Assembly: GCA_051954955.1 (NCBI GenBank)
Contig: JBQCHF010000018.1
Coordinates: forward strand, 1 to 25,163
DNA: 25,163 nucleotides
Source: JBQCHF01 sp051954955
Lineage (GTDB): Bacteria; Actinomycetota; Actinomycetes; Motilibacterales; Motilibacteraceae
Reading direction: 5' to 3'
Shown: positions 8,207 through 14,789 of the stretch, in pieces
Position numbering within the stretch: the first letter of the stretch is position 1
How the letters are laid out: the number at the start of each line of letters is the position of its first letter
Notes under the pieces: model-generated
Database searches by the model: none
The model's input: the letters and a program-made list of their open reading frames with translations, nothing else
What the model was told of the DNA's origin: nothing
Made by a program: the position numbers and the translations under genes

Positions 8207-9237
8207 GCAGCACGACGCTCGCGGGGTTGAGCAACGACTTCGTCTACTCGGCGATCGTCGTCTACGCCTGCGCCATGGTGGCCGTGGCGGCCGAGTTCGC
8301 GTTCGGCCACCGCGCCGGGGCGAGCGAGGACGTCGTCGTGTCGGCTGCCGAGTCCGGCGCCCTCGCGCCGGCGGTCGCCAAGGTCCCGGCAGCGGTGGGC
8401 GCCGGCCCTGGCTTCCCGTCGGTCCCGACGGCACCGCCCGTGCCCCCGGTGCGCTCGCGCCGCCGGGAGGAGGCGAGCCGCCGGGCGGTGAAGCTGAGCC
8501 GGATCGGCGTCTCCCTCACCGTGCTCGCGTTCGCGCTGCACCTGCTCGGCGTCGTCACCCGCGGCATCGCCGCCGGGCGCGCGCCGTTCGGGAACATGTA
8601 CGAGTTCACCATCACCTGCTCGCTGGCCATCACCGCCGCCTACCTGGTGCTGCTGCGCAAGTACGACGTCCGCTACCTCGGCATCGTGGTCGTGCCCACG
8701 GTCCTGCTCTGCCTGGGCCTGGCCATGACCGTGCTCTACGTCGACGCCGAGCAGCTGGTCCCGGCGCTGCACTCGGTCTGGCTGGTCATCCACGTGCTGG
8801 CCGCCATCGTCTCGGCCGGCGCGTTCTCGATCGGCGCGGGCCTGGCCGCGCTCTACCTGCTGCGCTCCCGCGCCGAGCGCCGCTCGCCGGCGTCGCTGGC
8901 CACCGGCTGGCTGGGGCGCCTGCCCAGTGCCGCCCGGCTGGACACCCTCACCTACCGGGTCCACGCGTTCGTCTTCCCGCTGTGGACCTTCGCGATCATC
9001 GCCGGCGCCATCTGGGCCGAGAACGCCTGGGGCCGCTACTGGGGCTGGGACCCCAAGGAGACCTGGGCGTTCATCACCTGGGTGTTCTACGCGGCCTACC
9101 TGCACGCCCGGGCCACCGCCGGCTGGCGCGGCGGCAAGGCCGCCACCATCTGCCTGCTCGGATTCGCGGCGCTGACCTTCAACTTCTTCGGCGTCAACAT
9201 CTTCATCACCGGTCTGCACAGCTACGCCGGCATCTGA
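8203..9237 (+). CDS. ccsB: Cytochrome c biogenesis protein CcsB (CcsA-type haem handling subunit)
   Basis: This 344-residue multi-pass membrane protein is the WWD-domain partner of ResB. The tryptophan-rich haem-binding loop reads AENAWGRYWGWDPKETWAFI and is flanked by conserved histidines (VIHVLAAIVSAG before it, YAAYLHARA after it). The N-terminal half contains a variable Ala/Pro/Val-rich cytoplasmic linker (about 45-85). The gene begins with GTG overlapping the resB stop and ends the haem/cytochrome operon; a GNAT gene follows 20 nt later and may be cotranscribed. In actinobacterial nomenclature this subunit is usually called CcsB; the Bacillus equivalent is ResC. Confidence 0.95.
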   Translation: MSSTTLAGLSNDFVYSAIVVYACAMVAVAAEFAFGHRAGASEDVVVSAAESGALAPAVAKVPAAVGAGPGFPSVPTAPPVPPVRSRRREEASRRAVKLSRIGVSLTVLAFALHLLGVVTRGIAAGRAPFGNMYEFTITCSLAITAAYLVLLRKYDVRYLGIVVVPTVLLCLGLAMTVLYVDAEQLVPALHSVWLVIHVLAAIVSAGAFSIGAGLAALYLLRSRAERRSPASLATGWLGRLPSAARLDTLTYRVHAFVFPLWTFAIIAGAIWAENAWGRYWGWDPKETWAFITWVFYAAYLHARATAGWRGGKAATICLLGFAALTFNFFGVNIFITGLHSYAGI

Positions 9238-9257
9238 GCGCGGGGGGATCTTCCAGG

Positions 9258-9731
9258 GTGCTGCGGATCAGGGCGGTCGGCGTCGAGGACTGGCAGGTCT
9301 GGCGGGGGCTGCGCCTGCGGGCGCTGGAGGAGGCGCCGTACGCCTTCGGGTCCCGGTTCACCGAGTGGGCGGACGCGCCGGAGGAGCGCTGGCGGGCCCG
9401 GCTGACCGAGGTGCCGCTCAACCTGGTCGGCGACTACGCCGGTGAGCCGGCCGGCATGACCAGCCTCACCGCCGTCGACGACGCCGGCGACGCCGAGCTG
9501 ATCTCGATGTGGGTGGCCCCCGAGGCGCGCGGGCGGGGGATGGGCGAGGCGCTGATCTCCTCCGCCGTCGCCGAGGCGCGCCGGGCGCGCGCGCACCGGG
9601 TGGTGCTCTGGGTCGTGCAGGACAACCGCCGCGCCGAGCAGCTCTACCGCCGGCACGGCTTCCACGACGTCCTCGTCGACGGCCGGCCGCGGCTCGAGGA
9701 CGGCGAACGGTTCATGGCGCTGCCGCTCTGA
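9258..9731 (+). CDS. GNAT family N-acetyltransferase
   Basis: This 157-residue protein has a single GNAT fold. Motif A appears as LISMWVAPEARGRGMGEALI (about 76-95), with the R-G-x-G-x-G/A acetyl-CoA pyrophosphate loop; motif B is LYRRHGFHDVL near the C-terminus. The N-terminal APYAFGSRFTEW segment resembles GNATs often annotated as acting on protein or amino-acid amines, but the substrate is unknown. The GTG at 9258 gives the natural N-terminus (LRIRAVGVEDW); longer readings run back into ccsB in another frame. No clear ribosome-binding site is present. A family A palindrome follows 17 nt after the stop. Confidence 0.9.
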   Translation: MLRIRAVGVEDWQVWRGLRLRALEEAPYAFGSRFTEWADAPEERWRARLTEVPLNLVGDYAGEPAGMTSLTAVDDAGDAELISMWVAPEARGRGMGEALISSAVAEARRARAHRVVLWVVQDNRRAEQLYRRHGFHDVLVDGRPRLEDGERFMALPL

Positions 9732-9748
9732 CCCACCCACCCCGTCCA

Positions 9749-9798
9749 TGATCGTGAAGCGCTGATGGCGGATCGCCGCCACCAGCCCTTCACGATCA
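9749..9798. repeat. Palindromic element family A, copy 3 (bidirectional terminator candidate)
   Basis: The arms at 9749-9769 and 9778-9798 match at 19 of 21 positions and enclose an 8-nt loop, the same layout as the copies at 841 and 1526. It lies between the convergent GNAT gene (stop 9731) and the minus-strand membrane protein gene (stop 9822), supporting a bidirectional terminator role. Confidence 0.9.
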
Positions 9799-9821
9799 CC
9801 GGGTGGTGACGGAGGCGGGCG

Positions 9822-10073
9822 TCACAGGCTGCGCAGGAAGTCCTCGTCGTCGTCCGGCCCGAGCGGGCGGCGGCGCGGCGGCAGCTGGCCGGCGTCGGGC
9901 CCGCGACCCAGCACCGCATAGGCCAGCGGGCCGGCCAGCGGCAGCACGAGGACGAGCACGAACCAGGCCGGCCGCGGGAGCAGGCGCACCTCGACGTCGG
10001 GACGACGCACCAGGTCGAAAGCGGCCCACAGGGTGAGGCCGAGCGCGACCAGCGGGAGCAGGACCCTGAGCAC
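9822..10073 (-). CDS. Small PLDc_N-domain membrane protein
   Basis: This 83-residue protein has two hydrophobic helices (about 2-20 and 37-56) joined by a basic loop RRPDVEVRLLPRPAW. That is the layout of the 'phospholipase D-nuclease N-terminal' domain, found alone in many small actinobacterial membrane proteins of unknown function; no catalytic HKD motif is present. The C-terminus ends PDDDEDFLRSL, a tail shared with the neighbouring upstream paralogue. The GTG at 10073 is preceded by TACGGT with a 6-nt gap and no ribosome-binding site, so the mRNA is probably leaderless. Confidence 0.8.
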   Translation of the reverse strand: MLRVLLPLVALGLTLWAAFDLVRRPDVEVRLLPRPAWFVLVLVLPLAGPLAYAVLGRGPDAGQLPPRRRPLGPDDDEDFLRSL

Positions 10074-10079
10074 GGCTCA

Positions 10080-10085
10080 ACCGTA
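10080..10085 (-). promoter_or_regulatory. Leaderless -10 element (TACGGT)
   Basis: On the minus strand TACGGT (TANNNT consensus) ends 6 nt before the GTG at 10073. The small PLDc_N gene therefore probably has its own promoter, although its paralogue lies just upstream on the same strand. Confidence 0.5.
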
Positions 10086-10118
10086 GGACGGACGGGCGAG
10101 GGCTGCCCGGGGGATGCG

Positions 10119-10598
10119 TCAGGGTTGCTGGGGCTGCTCGGGCTTGTGCGGGTCGGCCTCGGGTGCGGGTGGCACGGGTCCGCTCCCCTCGCCCTCGCGC
10201 AGCGCGGCCTCGCGGCGGCGCAGGTCCTGCTCCCAGTCGCCGAGCATCGCCTCGTGCTGGCGCTGCTCGGCGCCCAGGCTGCGCAGGAACTCCGGGTCGT
10301 CGTCCGGGGCGAGGGTGGGCCGGGGACGCCCCGACGCGGGCCGCTCGTACTCGGGGAAGCCGGAGGTGGCGGTGGCGGGCCACGCGACCTGGCCCCTGCG
10401 CTGCAGGCGCTGGTCCCCGGTCGGCCGCCCGGCGGCCAGCCAGGCGATCGAGCCGACCAGCGGCACCAGCACGATGAGCAGGATCCACACCGCCTTGGGC
10501 AGGTTGCGTACCGCCCCCTCGTCAGTCTGGATGCAGTCGACCAGCGCGAACACGAACAGCACCAGCGGCACGCCGAGCTCCACGAGCACCCGCAGCAT
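10119..10598 (-). CDS. PLDc_N-domain membrane protein with charged C-terminal extension
   Basis: This 159-residue paralogue of the preceding small gene has two transmembrane helices (about 3-22 and 36-56) separated by CIQTDEGAVRNLPKAVW, the core signature of the PLDc_N domain. The cytoplasmic part contains PDDDPEFLRSL, matching the very C-terminus of its neighbour. It then continues with a charged, probably helical segment (EQRQHEAMLGDWEQDLRRRE) and a Pro/Glu-rich end. The ATG at 10598 is chosen because it starts the first helix in family style; upstream codons in the same frame give non-conserved sequence. A TACAGA -10-like box 12 nt upstream would give a leader of only a few bases. The function is unknown. 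Confidence 0.8.
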   Translation of the reverse strand: MLRVLVELGVPLVLFVFALVDCIQTDEGAVRNLPKAVWILLIVLVPLVGSIAWLAAGRPTGDQRLQRRGQVAWPATATSGFPEYERPASGRPRPTLAPDDDPEFLRSLGAEQRQHEAMLGDWEQDLRRREAALREGEGSGPVPPAPEADPHKPEQPQQP

Positions 10599-10735
10599 GG
10601 CTCCCCCGTCTCTGTAGACCACCCCTGCAGCCCATCGGCCGATCGACGACAGCTGCCGGTCGGCGCAGCGAAGGGTAGGCCCGTGGATCACGCAGCGGAA
10701 GCGTGCTCACGGGGAATGCCCCCGGATGCACGAGA

Positions 10736-10775
10736 CCGCCGCGTCCCTCGTCGGGCGAACGACGGGGAGCGGCGG
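10736..10775 (-). terminator. GC-rich stem-loop after the 42-aa gene
   Basis: The segments at 10736-10753 and 10760-10775 form a long, slightly bulged stem (CCGCCGC against GCGGCGG at the base) with loop GGCGAA. It begins 20 nt after the stop of the small minus-strand gene. A second, weaker hairpin lies at about 10679-10713. No T-run is present. Confidence 0.4.
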
Positions 10776-10794
10776 TCGGGGTGCGGCCCAGCGG

Positions 10795-10923
10795 CTAGCG
10801 GCCGGCGCGGGTCAGCAGCGCGCGGACGCGCGAGCGGCGGCGCTCGGCGCGGGCGAGCCGGTGCTGGTCGGCCTCGCGCTGCAGGTCGTGGATGTGCGCG
10901 CGGGCGACGTCGAGGGTCATCAT
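10795..10923 (-). CDS. 42-aa basic helical protein
   Basis: The protein starts MMTLDVARAHIHDLQREADQ and ends RVRALLTRAGR; it is rich in Arg, Ala and Leu and looks like a single amphipathic basic helix. A GAGAGGGGGG ribosome-binding stretch precedes the ATG codons (10923 and 10920; either could be used). I recall similar tiny proteins with a LDxARAHIHDLQREA opening across actinobacteria, annotated as hypothetical; no function is known to me. It diverges from the Lrp gene across ~150 bp that is less GC-rich than its surroundings and holds a TAGAAT promoter element, which supports it as a real, separately expressed gene. It is followed by a stem-loop. Confidence 0.75.
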   Translation of the reverse strand: MMTLDVARAHIHDLQREADQHRLARAERRRSRVRALLTRAGR

Positions 10924-10948
10924 GTGGATCCCCCCTCTCTGTTCTCGT

Positions 10949-10999
10949 GCCTCATGTTCCTGAGGCGACTCTGATTCTAAGCCTTCTGGCGGGTATCAA
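10949..10999 (-). promoter_or_regulatory. Promoter and leader hairpin of the 42-aa gene
   Basis: On the minus strand, TTGATA (10999-10994) and TAGAAT (10979-10974) are good -35/-10 matches, but the spacer is only 14 bp. Transcription would start near 10967 and give a ~45-nt leader. The leader contains a perfect 6-bp inverted repeat, GCCTCA/TGAGGC, with a 6-nt loop (10949-10966), ahead of the ribosome-binding site. Confidence 0.5.
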
Positions 11000-11061
11000 C
11001 CTTTGGATCGAAGGTCGCATGCCGTGGGACCCCTGTGATCTCCCGCACAGCACGGGTGCGA

Positions 11062-11067
11062 GAGGAT
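11062..11067 (+). promoter_or_regulatory. Leaderless -10-like element (GAGGAT) of the Lrp gene
   Basis: GAGGAT ends 7 nt before the GTG at 11075. The identical hexamer stands 6 nt before the menC start. It favours the GTG over the ATG at 11066, which would have no usable upstream signal. Confidence 0.4.
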
Positions 11068-11074
11068 GGAGGCC

Positions 11075-11599
11075 GTGGACGACAAGGACCGGCAGCTGGT
11101 GGGCGCCCTGCGGGCGAACGGCCGCCTCACCTACGCCGAGCTCGGCCGGCTGGTGGGGCTGTCCGGCCCGAGCGCCACCGACCGCGTGCAGCGGCTCGAG
11201 CAGGCCGGGATCATCACCGGATACCACGCAGCGGTCTCGCCCGAGGCGATCGGCCGCGGCGTCAGCGCCCTCATCGGGGTCTACCTCACCGACTCCGCCG
11301 ACCAGGACCGGGTGTGCGCGGCCATGGAGGCGCTGCCCGAGGCCGAGGACTGCTGGTTCGTGGCCGGCGAGGAGTCCTTCATCGTCAAGGTGCGCACCGC
11401 CGACATCCCCGCGTTGGAGGGCTGCATCAGCCGGCTCCGCCGGCTGGACGGGGTGGCCCGCACCCGCACCACCGTCGTGCTCAGCGCCAAGTGGGAGGGC
11501 AAGGTGGCACCGCTCCAGCCCGACGAGCAGCCTGACGATCAGCCCGCCGATCAGGCGGTGGACGGGTCGGGGGACCAGCTGGCGGAGGCCGGGCAGTGA
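11075..11599 (+). CDS. Lrp/AsnC family transcriptional regulator
   Basis: This DNA-binding regulator has the Lrp/AsnC two-domain plan. The N-terminal helix-turn-helix (DDKDRQLVGALRANGRLTYA, then LVGLSGPSATDRVQRLEQAG) is followed by the GIITGY linker and a C-terminal RAM/effector domain with alternating strands (ALIGVYLTDS, CWFVAGEESFIVKVRT, VARTRTTVVLSAKWEGK). The last ~30 residues (PDEQPDDQPADQ...) are an acidic, glutamine-rich extension beyond the usual ~150 residues. Such proteins bind amino acids and control metabolic genes; the ligand is unknown. It overlaps the following GNAT gene by GTGA and probably controls its own operon and perhaps the divergent 42-aa gene. An alternative ATG at 11066 adds three residues. 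Confidence 0.92.
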   Translation: MDDKDRQLVGALRANGRLTYAELGRLVGLSGPSATDRVQRLEQAGIITGYHAAVSPEAIGRGVSALIGVYLTDSADQDRVCAAMEALPEAEDCWFVAGEESFIVKVRTADIPALEGCISRLRRLDGVARTRTTVVLSAKWEGKVAPLQPDEQPDDQPADQAVDGSGDQLAEAGQ

Positions 11600-12195
11600 G
11601 CGCGGAGCCAGCCGTGCCGGCGCCCTCGCCGGACGGGTTCGTCCTCGACCCGCCGCTCGAGGACGGCCTGGGCGCGCAGCTGGTCCGCTGCTGGACCGAC
11701 GTCACCAACGCCGGCGGTGCGGTCGGGCTGGTCGCGCCGGTCGACGTCGACGACGTCCTGGCTCTGGCCGTGCGCACGTTCGCCCGGCTGCACCCCGAAG
11801 GACCCGATCACCTGCTCGTGCTGCCCGACGGGCACGGCGGGGTCGCCGCGTGGTGCGTGCTGGAGTCCAAGGGCACCCCGCTGTCCCGGCACTGGATGAC
11901 GGTGAAGCGCGTGCAGGTGCGCCCGGATCTGCAGGGCCGCGGCCTGGGTCGGGCGATGCTGCAGGCCGTGGCCCGCACCGGGCGCGAGCTCGGCCTGGAC
12001 GCCCTGCACCTCACCGTGCGGTCGGGCACCGGCACCGACGCGTTCTACCGTGGACTGGGCTGGGCCGAGGTGGCCCGCATCCCCGCCGCGATCCGGGTCG
12101 CCCCGGGCGACGACCGCGACGAGATCTACATGGTGCTCGACCTCACCTCCGCGGACGGAGCAGGAGCGCACGGGCACCGGCCGGAGGGAGTCTGA
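11596..12195 (+). CDS. GNAT family N-acetyltransferase
   Basis: This 199-residue acetyltransferase carries motif A as VKRVQVRPDLQGRGLGRAML (the acetyl-CoA phosphate loop is QGRGLG) and motif B as TDAFYRGLGWAEVARIP. The N-terminal half has a helical segment TDVTNAGGAVG and DVDDVLALAVRTFARL, then the strand LLVLPDGHGGVAAWCVL. The substrate is unknown. The start overlaps the Lrp stop by GTGA, and the DUF4229 gene begins one base after its stop. The three genes form an operon, so the enzyme may act on a compound sensed by the Lrp protein (inference). Confidence 0.9.
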   Translation: MSAEPAVPAPSPDGFVLDPPLEDGLGAQLVRCWTDVTNAGGAVGLVAPVDVDDVLALAVRTFARLHPEGPDHLLVLPDGHGGVAAWCVLESKGTPLSRHWMTVKRVQVRPDLQGRGLGRAMLQAVARTGRELGLDALHLTVRSGTGTDAFYRGLGWAEVARIPAAIRVAPGDDRDEIYMVLDLTSADGAGAHGHRPEGV

Positions 12196-12196
12196 C

Positions 12197-12463
12197 GTGC
12201 GCGCGCTGGTCCTCTACACGACCTCACGCATGGCGCTGTTCCTCGTCGCCCTGGTGGTGGTGACCCTCCTGGGTGCTCCCGGGCTGGTGGCGCTGGCGCT
12301 CGCGCTGCTGATCAGCGGCGCGGCCAGCTTCTTCCTGCTCTCCGGCCAGCGCGACGCGCTCTCGGCAGCCCTCGCCGAGCGCGCCGCCCGCACCCGGGCT
12401 CGGCTGGACGATGCCGCCTCCAGCGAGGACGAGGACCCCGCGGACGACGACGTCCAGCGCTGA
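12197..12463 (+). CDS. DUF4229-type small membrane protein
   Basis: This 88-residue protein opens MRALVLYTTSRMALFL, has two adjacent hydrophobic helices (about 10-28 and 30-48), then SGQRDALSAALAERAARTRARLDD and an acidic tail. The layout and the R/Y-T-S-R-M opening match the actinobacterial DUF4229 family, whose function is unknown; it is commonly found close to menaquinone genes (recalled). GGAGGGAG lies 6 nt before the GTG at 12197, a strong ribosome-binding site, and only one base separates it from the upstream GNAT stop. Confidence 0.85.
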   Translation: MRALVLYTTSRMALFLVALVVVTLLGAPGLVALALALLISGAASFFLLSGQRDALSAALAERAARTRARLDDAASSEDEDPADDDVQR

Positions 12464-12514
12464 CCCCGGCTGGGGCCGCCCGCCTCCGGTAAATCCGGTG
12501 ACGGATGGCCCTCG

Positions 12515-13468
12515 GTGCGCCACCCTCCTGCGGTGCCTCCACTCCAGGCCGAGACTCCGAGCCCGCCCGTGCTGCCCGCGGGCCTGACGCCCCGGCCCCT
12601 CACCCTCGACGACGCCGACGCGGTCGTCGCCGTCATGCACCAGACCGAGCGGCGTACCCTCGGCCGCGAGCTGGTGGAGGCCGCCGACCTGGTGGCCGAC
12701 TGGCAGCGGCCCAGCTTCGACCTGGCCACCGAGAGCGTCGGCGTGCTCGACGCCGAGGGCGCGCTGGTGGCCTACGCCGAGGTCTACGCCGGCGAGCGGG
12801 CCGAGGTGTTCGTCGCCGACTCCGTCACCGGCCGCGGCGTCGGCACCGCCCTGCTGCGCTGGACCTGGGCCGTGGCCCGCGCCCGCGGTTCGGCGGTGGT
12901 CGGCCAGACCGTGCCGGACACCCACGCCGAGGCGCGGGGCCTGTTCGCTCGGCACGGCTACGAGCATCGCTGGACCTCGTGGATCCTCCGCTTCCCCGAC
13001 GACGTCCCGCTGCCGGCCGTCACTCTCCCCGCCGGGGTGGCGCTGCGCCCGCTGCAGCCGGGCCGGGACGAGCAGGCGGCCTTCGACGTCGTCGAGACCG
13101 CCTTCGGTGAGTGGCCGGACCGGACGCCGTCGACGTACGGCGACTGGGCCGCGCGCACGCTGTCCCGCCCCGGCTTCGAGCCCTGGCAGCTGCTGCTGGC
13201 GGTCGAGGGCGAGTCCGTGGTGGGCGTGGCGGCGCTCTCGCTCACCAGTGACGGCGAGGGCTGGGTGGACCAGCTGGCCGTCGCCCGCTCGCACCGCGGC
13301 CGGGGGCTGGGGGCTGCGCTGCTCGGCGCCGGCTTCGCCGAGCTGCGCCGGCGCGGCGCCACCAGCGCGAACCTCTCCACCGACTCGCGCACGGGCGCCC
13401 TGGGTCTCTACGAGCACGTCGGCATGCGGACCCTGCACGCGTTCGAGAACTGGGCGAAGCGCTTCTAG
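12515..13468 (+). CDS. Tandem-GNAT acetyltransferase
   Basis: The 317-residue protein contains two GNAT folds. The first (about 25-165) has VTGRGVGTALLRWTW and LFARHGYEHRW. The second (about 175-317) has WVDQLAVARSHRGRGLGAAL with SRTGALGLYEHVGMRT. This double arrangement is seen in mycothiol synthase (MshD) and in many uncharacterised actinobacterial proteins. Only the second domain keeps the full R-G-x-G-L-G loop with a typical preceding strand, so one domain may be structural. I do not call it MshD because the match is only at fold level. The start is not settled: GTG at 12515 or at 12533 (six residues shorter), neither with a clear ribosome-binding site. A family B palindrome begins 15 nt after the stop. 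Confidence 0.85.
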   Translation: MRHPPAVPPLQAETPSPPVLPAGLTPRPLTLDDADAVVAVMHQTERRTLGRELVEAADLVADWQRPSFDLATESVGVLDAEGALVAYAEVYAGERAEVFVADSVTGRGVGTALLRWTWAVARARGSAVVGQTVPDTHAEARGLFARHGYEHRWTSWILRFPDDVPLPAVTLPAGVALRPLQPGRDEQAAFDVVETAFGEWPDRTPSTYGDWAARTLSRPGFEPWQLLLAVEGESVVGVAALSLTSDGEGWVDQLAVARSHRGRGLGAALLGAGFAELRRRGATSANLSTDSRTGALGLYEHVGMRTLHAFENWAKRF

Positions 13469-13482
13469 CGGCGCGCGGACTG

Positions 13483-13532
13483 CGTGAGGGGCCCCCTGAC
13501 CCGCTTCGTGAGGAGCCAGGGGGCCCCTCACG
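13483..13532. repeat. Palindromic element family B, copy 1
   Basis: Perfect 16-bp arms (CGTGAGGGGCCCCCTG at 13483-13498 and its complement at 13517-13532) flank an 18-nt loop. The left arm and first loop bases match copy 2 (13815-13864) in inverted orientation over about 25 nt. It lies directly after the tandem-GNAT gene and can terminate it. Confidence 0.9.
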
Positions 13533-13640
13533 TGCATCGCGGCCCCGTTCCGTCGCTGGGGCGAGGACGGGGACGGTCAAGGGCGCTGTGACGGGAGGAG
13601 CTGGGCGCGGCGAGCGTCCGGCGGCGGCCCCTGTGAACGC

Positions 13641-13687
13641 ATCGGTGGTCCACCCATGCGCGACGTTCGAGTGGGTGGACCACCGAT
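13641..13687. repeat. Perfect 16-bp inverted repeat (family C)
   Basis: ATCGGTGGTCCACCCA at 13641-13656 is repeated in inverse at 13672-13687 around a 15-nt loop. It lies midway in the ~400-bp gene-free stretch 13469-13873. No gene start is close enough to make it an obvious operator. Confidence 0.85.
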
Positions 13688-13702
13688 AGGCATAGATCCG
13701 TG

Positions 13703-13717
13703 TGGGTGTGACACCCA
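13703..13717. other. 15-bp operator-like palindrome
   Basis: TGGGTGTGACACCCA is a perfect 7-bp inverted repeat around one central G, the size of a typical dimeric regulator site. It stands in non-coding DNA between two larger palindromes. There is no downstream gene on the plus strand for which it would be a promoter operator, so its role is open. Confidence 0.5.
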
Positions 13718-13814
13718 TGCGTCCGCAGTCGGACGCCGGAGCCACCAGCCGCCCGCCGTCGCCGTCATCAGCGCCGTTGCCCGTGCACATGAGGACGTGA
13801 GCGGGGCCGATGGA

Positions 13815-13864
13815 CGTGAGGGGGCCCCCGACCCGGCAAGAAGCGGGTCAGGGGTCCCCTCACG
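13815..13864. repeat. Palindromic element family B, copy 2 (bidirectional terminator candidate)
   Basis: The arms at 13815-13835 and 13844-13864 match at 19 of 21 positions around the 8-nt loop GCAAGAAG. It lies 9 nt beyond the stop of the minus-strand membrane protein gene and faces copy 1 after the plus-strand GNAT. Together the two copies bracket the convergent gene-free region. Confidence 0.9.
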
Positions 13865-13873
13865 CAGCACCGG

Positions 13874-14641
13874 TCAGGCGCGGTGCTTGCGGGTGGTGAG
13901 CAGAGCCACCGACAGCGCGGTGAGGAAGACCGGCCCGGCGATGCCGGCCGAGTAGGGCAGGCACAGCACCAGGGTCATCCCGACCACGGCGAGGGTGAGC
14001 AGCGCACCGACGGCGCCCAGCCACGCCGGCATCGCCCGGTGCCGGAACGCGGCCACGACGACGGCGGCCATAGCGAGGCAGACGCCCTGCCAGCCCACCC
14101 ACTGCAGCTGCCCGGCGAGGGTGCCGATCACGACGGTGTCGGTGTGCGTGTAGAAGCTGTGGTCGACCCCGCCGGGGAGCCCGCCGGCGGCGGCCGCGCG
14201 GGCGCCGAAGCCGATGAACAGCGCGCCCACCGAGGCGGTGAGCGCCACCCGCACCAGCGAGGGCAGCAGGCTGTCCTGGGGCAGCACCCGGCGCAGGTGC
14301 CGGACCAGGCCGACGCAGAACAGGGCCAGCGCCCACGCGACGACGAAGCCGAGGCTGGCGCCGATCTGCACCGCCTGCTGGCCGTCGAGGGCGTTGTAGA
14401 CGCTCTCGACGCCGCCGGCCGCCTGCTGCTCGGTCGGGAACGGCACGTTCAGGACGAGCATCGCCACGATGCCGCCGACGCCGGCCACGGCGCCGGACCA
14501 GACCCAGGGGGCCTTGGCGAGGGAGCGGGCGCTGGTGCCGCGGGTGGCGTCGTCGGTGCTGCCGAGCGCGGCGGGGGTCTCGGCGACGGTCGGGGCGGTG
14601 GGGAGGGTGCTGGGCTGGGTGAGGGACTGGGTGGCGGGCAC
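13874..14641 (-). CDS. Uncharacterised six-helix membrane protein
   Basis: The 255-residue protein starts with a ~45-residue polar Thr/Ala/Pro-rich tail, then about six transmembrane helices (roughly 47-66, 93-113, 132-150, 180-198, 207-230, 234-250). Between helices 1 and 2 is NVPFPTEQQAAGGVESVYNA, and before helix 4 a possible extracytoplasmic loop with histidines (GGVDHSFYTHTDT). It ends with a basic RKHRA. I do not recognise the family. I place the start at the GTG at 14641 because GCAGGAG lies 7 nt upstream; the longer frame beginning at 14689 lacks a signal. It follows menA by 148 bp on the same strand and has a structured leader, so it may be cotranscribed with menA but separately controlled. 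Confidence 0.75.
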   Translation of the reverse strand: MPATQSLTQPSTLPTAPTVAETPAALGSTDDATRGTSARSLAKAPWVWSGAVAGVGGIVAMLVLNVPFPTEQQAAGGVESVYNALDGQQAVQIGASLGFVVAWALALFCVGLVRHLRRVLPQDSLLPSLVRVALTASVGALFIGFGARAAAAGGLPGGVDHSFYTHTDTVVIGTLAGQLQWVGWQGVCLAMAAVVVAAFRHRAMPAWLGAVGALLTLAVVGMTLVLCLPYSAGIAGPVFLTALSVALLTTRKHRA

Positions 14642-14648
14642 GGCGGGT

Positions 14649-14718
14649 CTCCTGCGGGAGGTCTGTGGTGGTCGCTGCTGACAGACCAACCGTGCTCGCC
14701 GCTGACCCGCCGCAGGAG
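14649..14718 (-). promoter_or_regulatory. Leader with possible RBS-sequestering stem
   Basis: In the minus-strand transcript, CTCCTGCGG (14718-14710) is perfectly complementary to CCGCAGGAG (14657-14649), which contains the ribosome-binding site of the membrane protein gene. An inner stem, GGTCTGT/ACAGACC (14687-14681 with 14666-14660), sits inside it. A competing 7-bp pairing (14704-14710 with 14643-14649) would cover the region next to the start codon. These are hand-found pairings; no folding was calculated. Confidence 0.4.
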
Positions 14719-14789
14719 CCGGGCACCTGGCCTCTTCGGGGTGTGGCCAGCACCACCTCCGGGTGGGGCTGGCCGCCGGGAGGGGCCGC

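Noticed and set aside
13656..13955. 99-residue open frame across the 13.7-kb palindromes
   Set aside because: It overlaps the 3' end of the real minus-strand membrane protein gene and reads through three palindromes, with no ribosome-binding site or domain.
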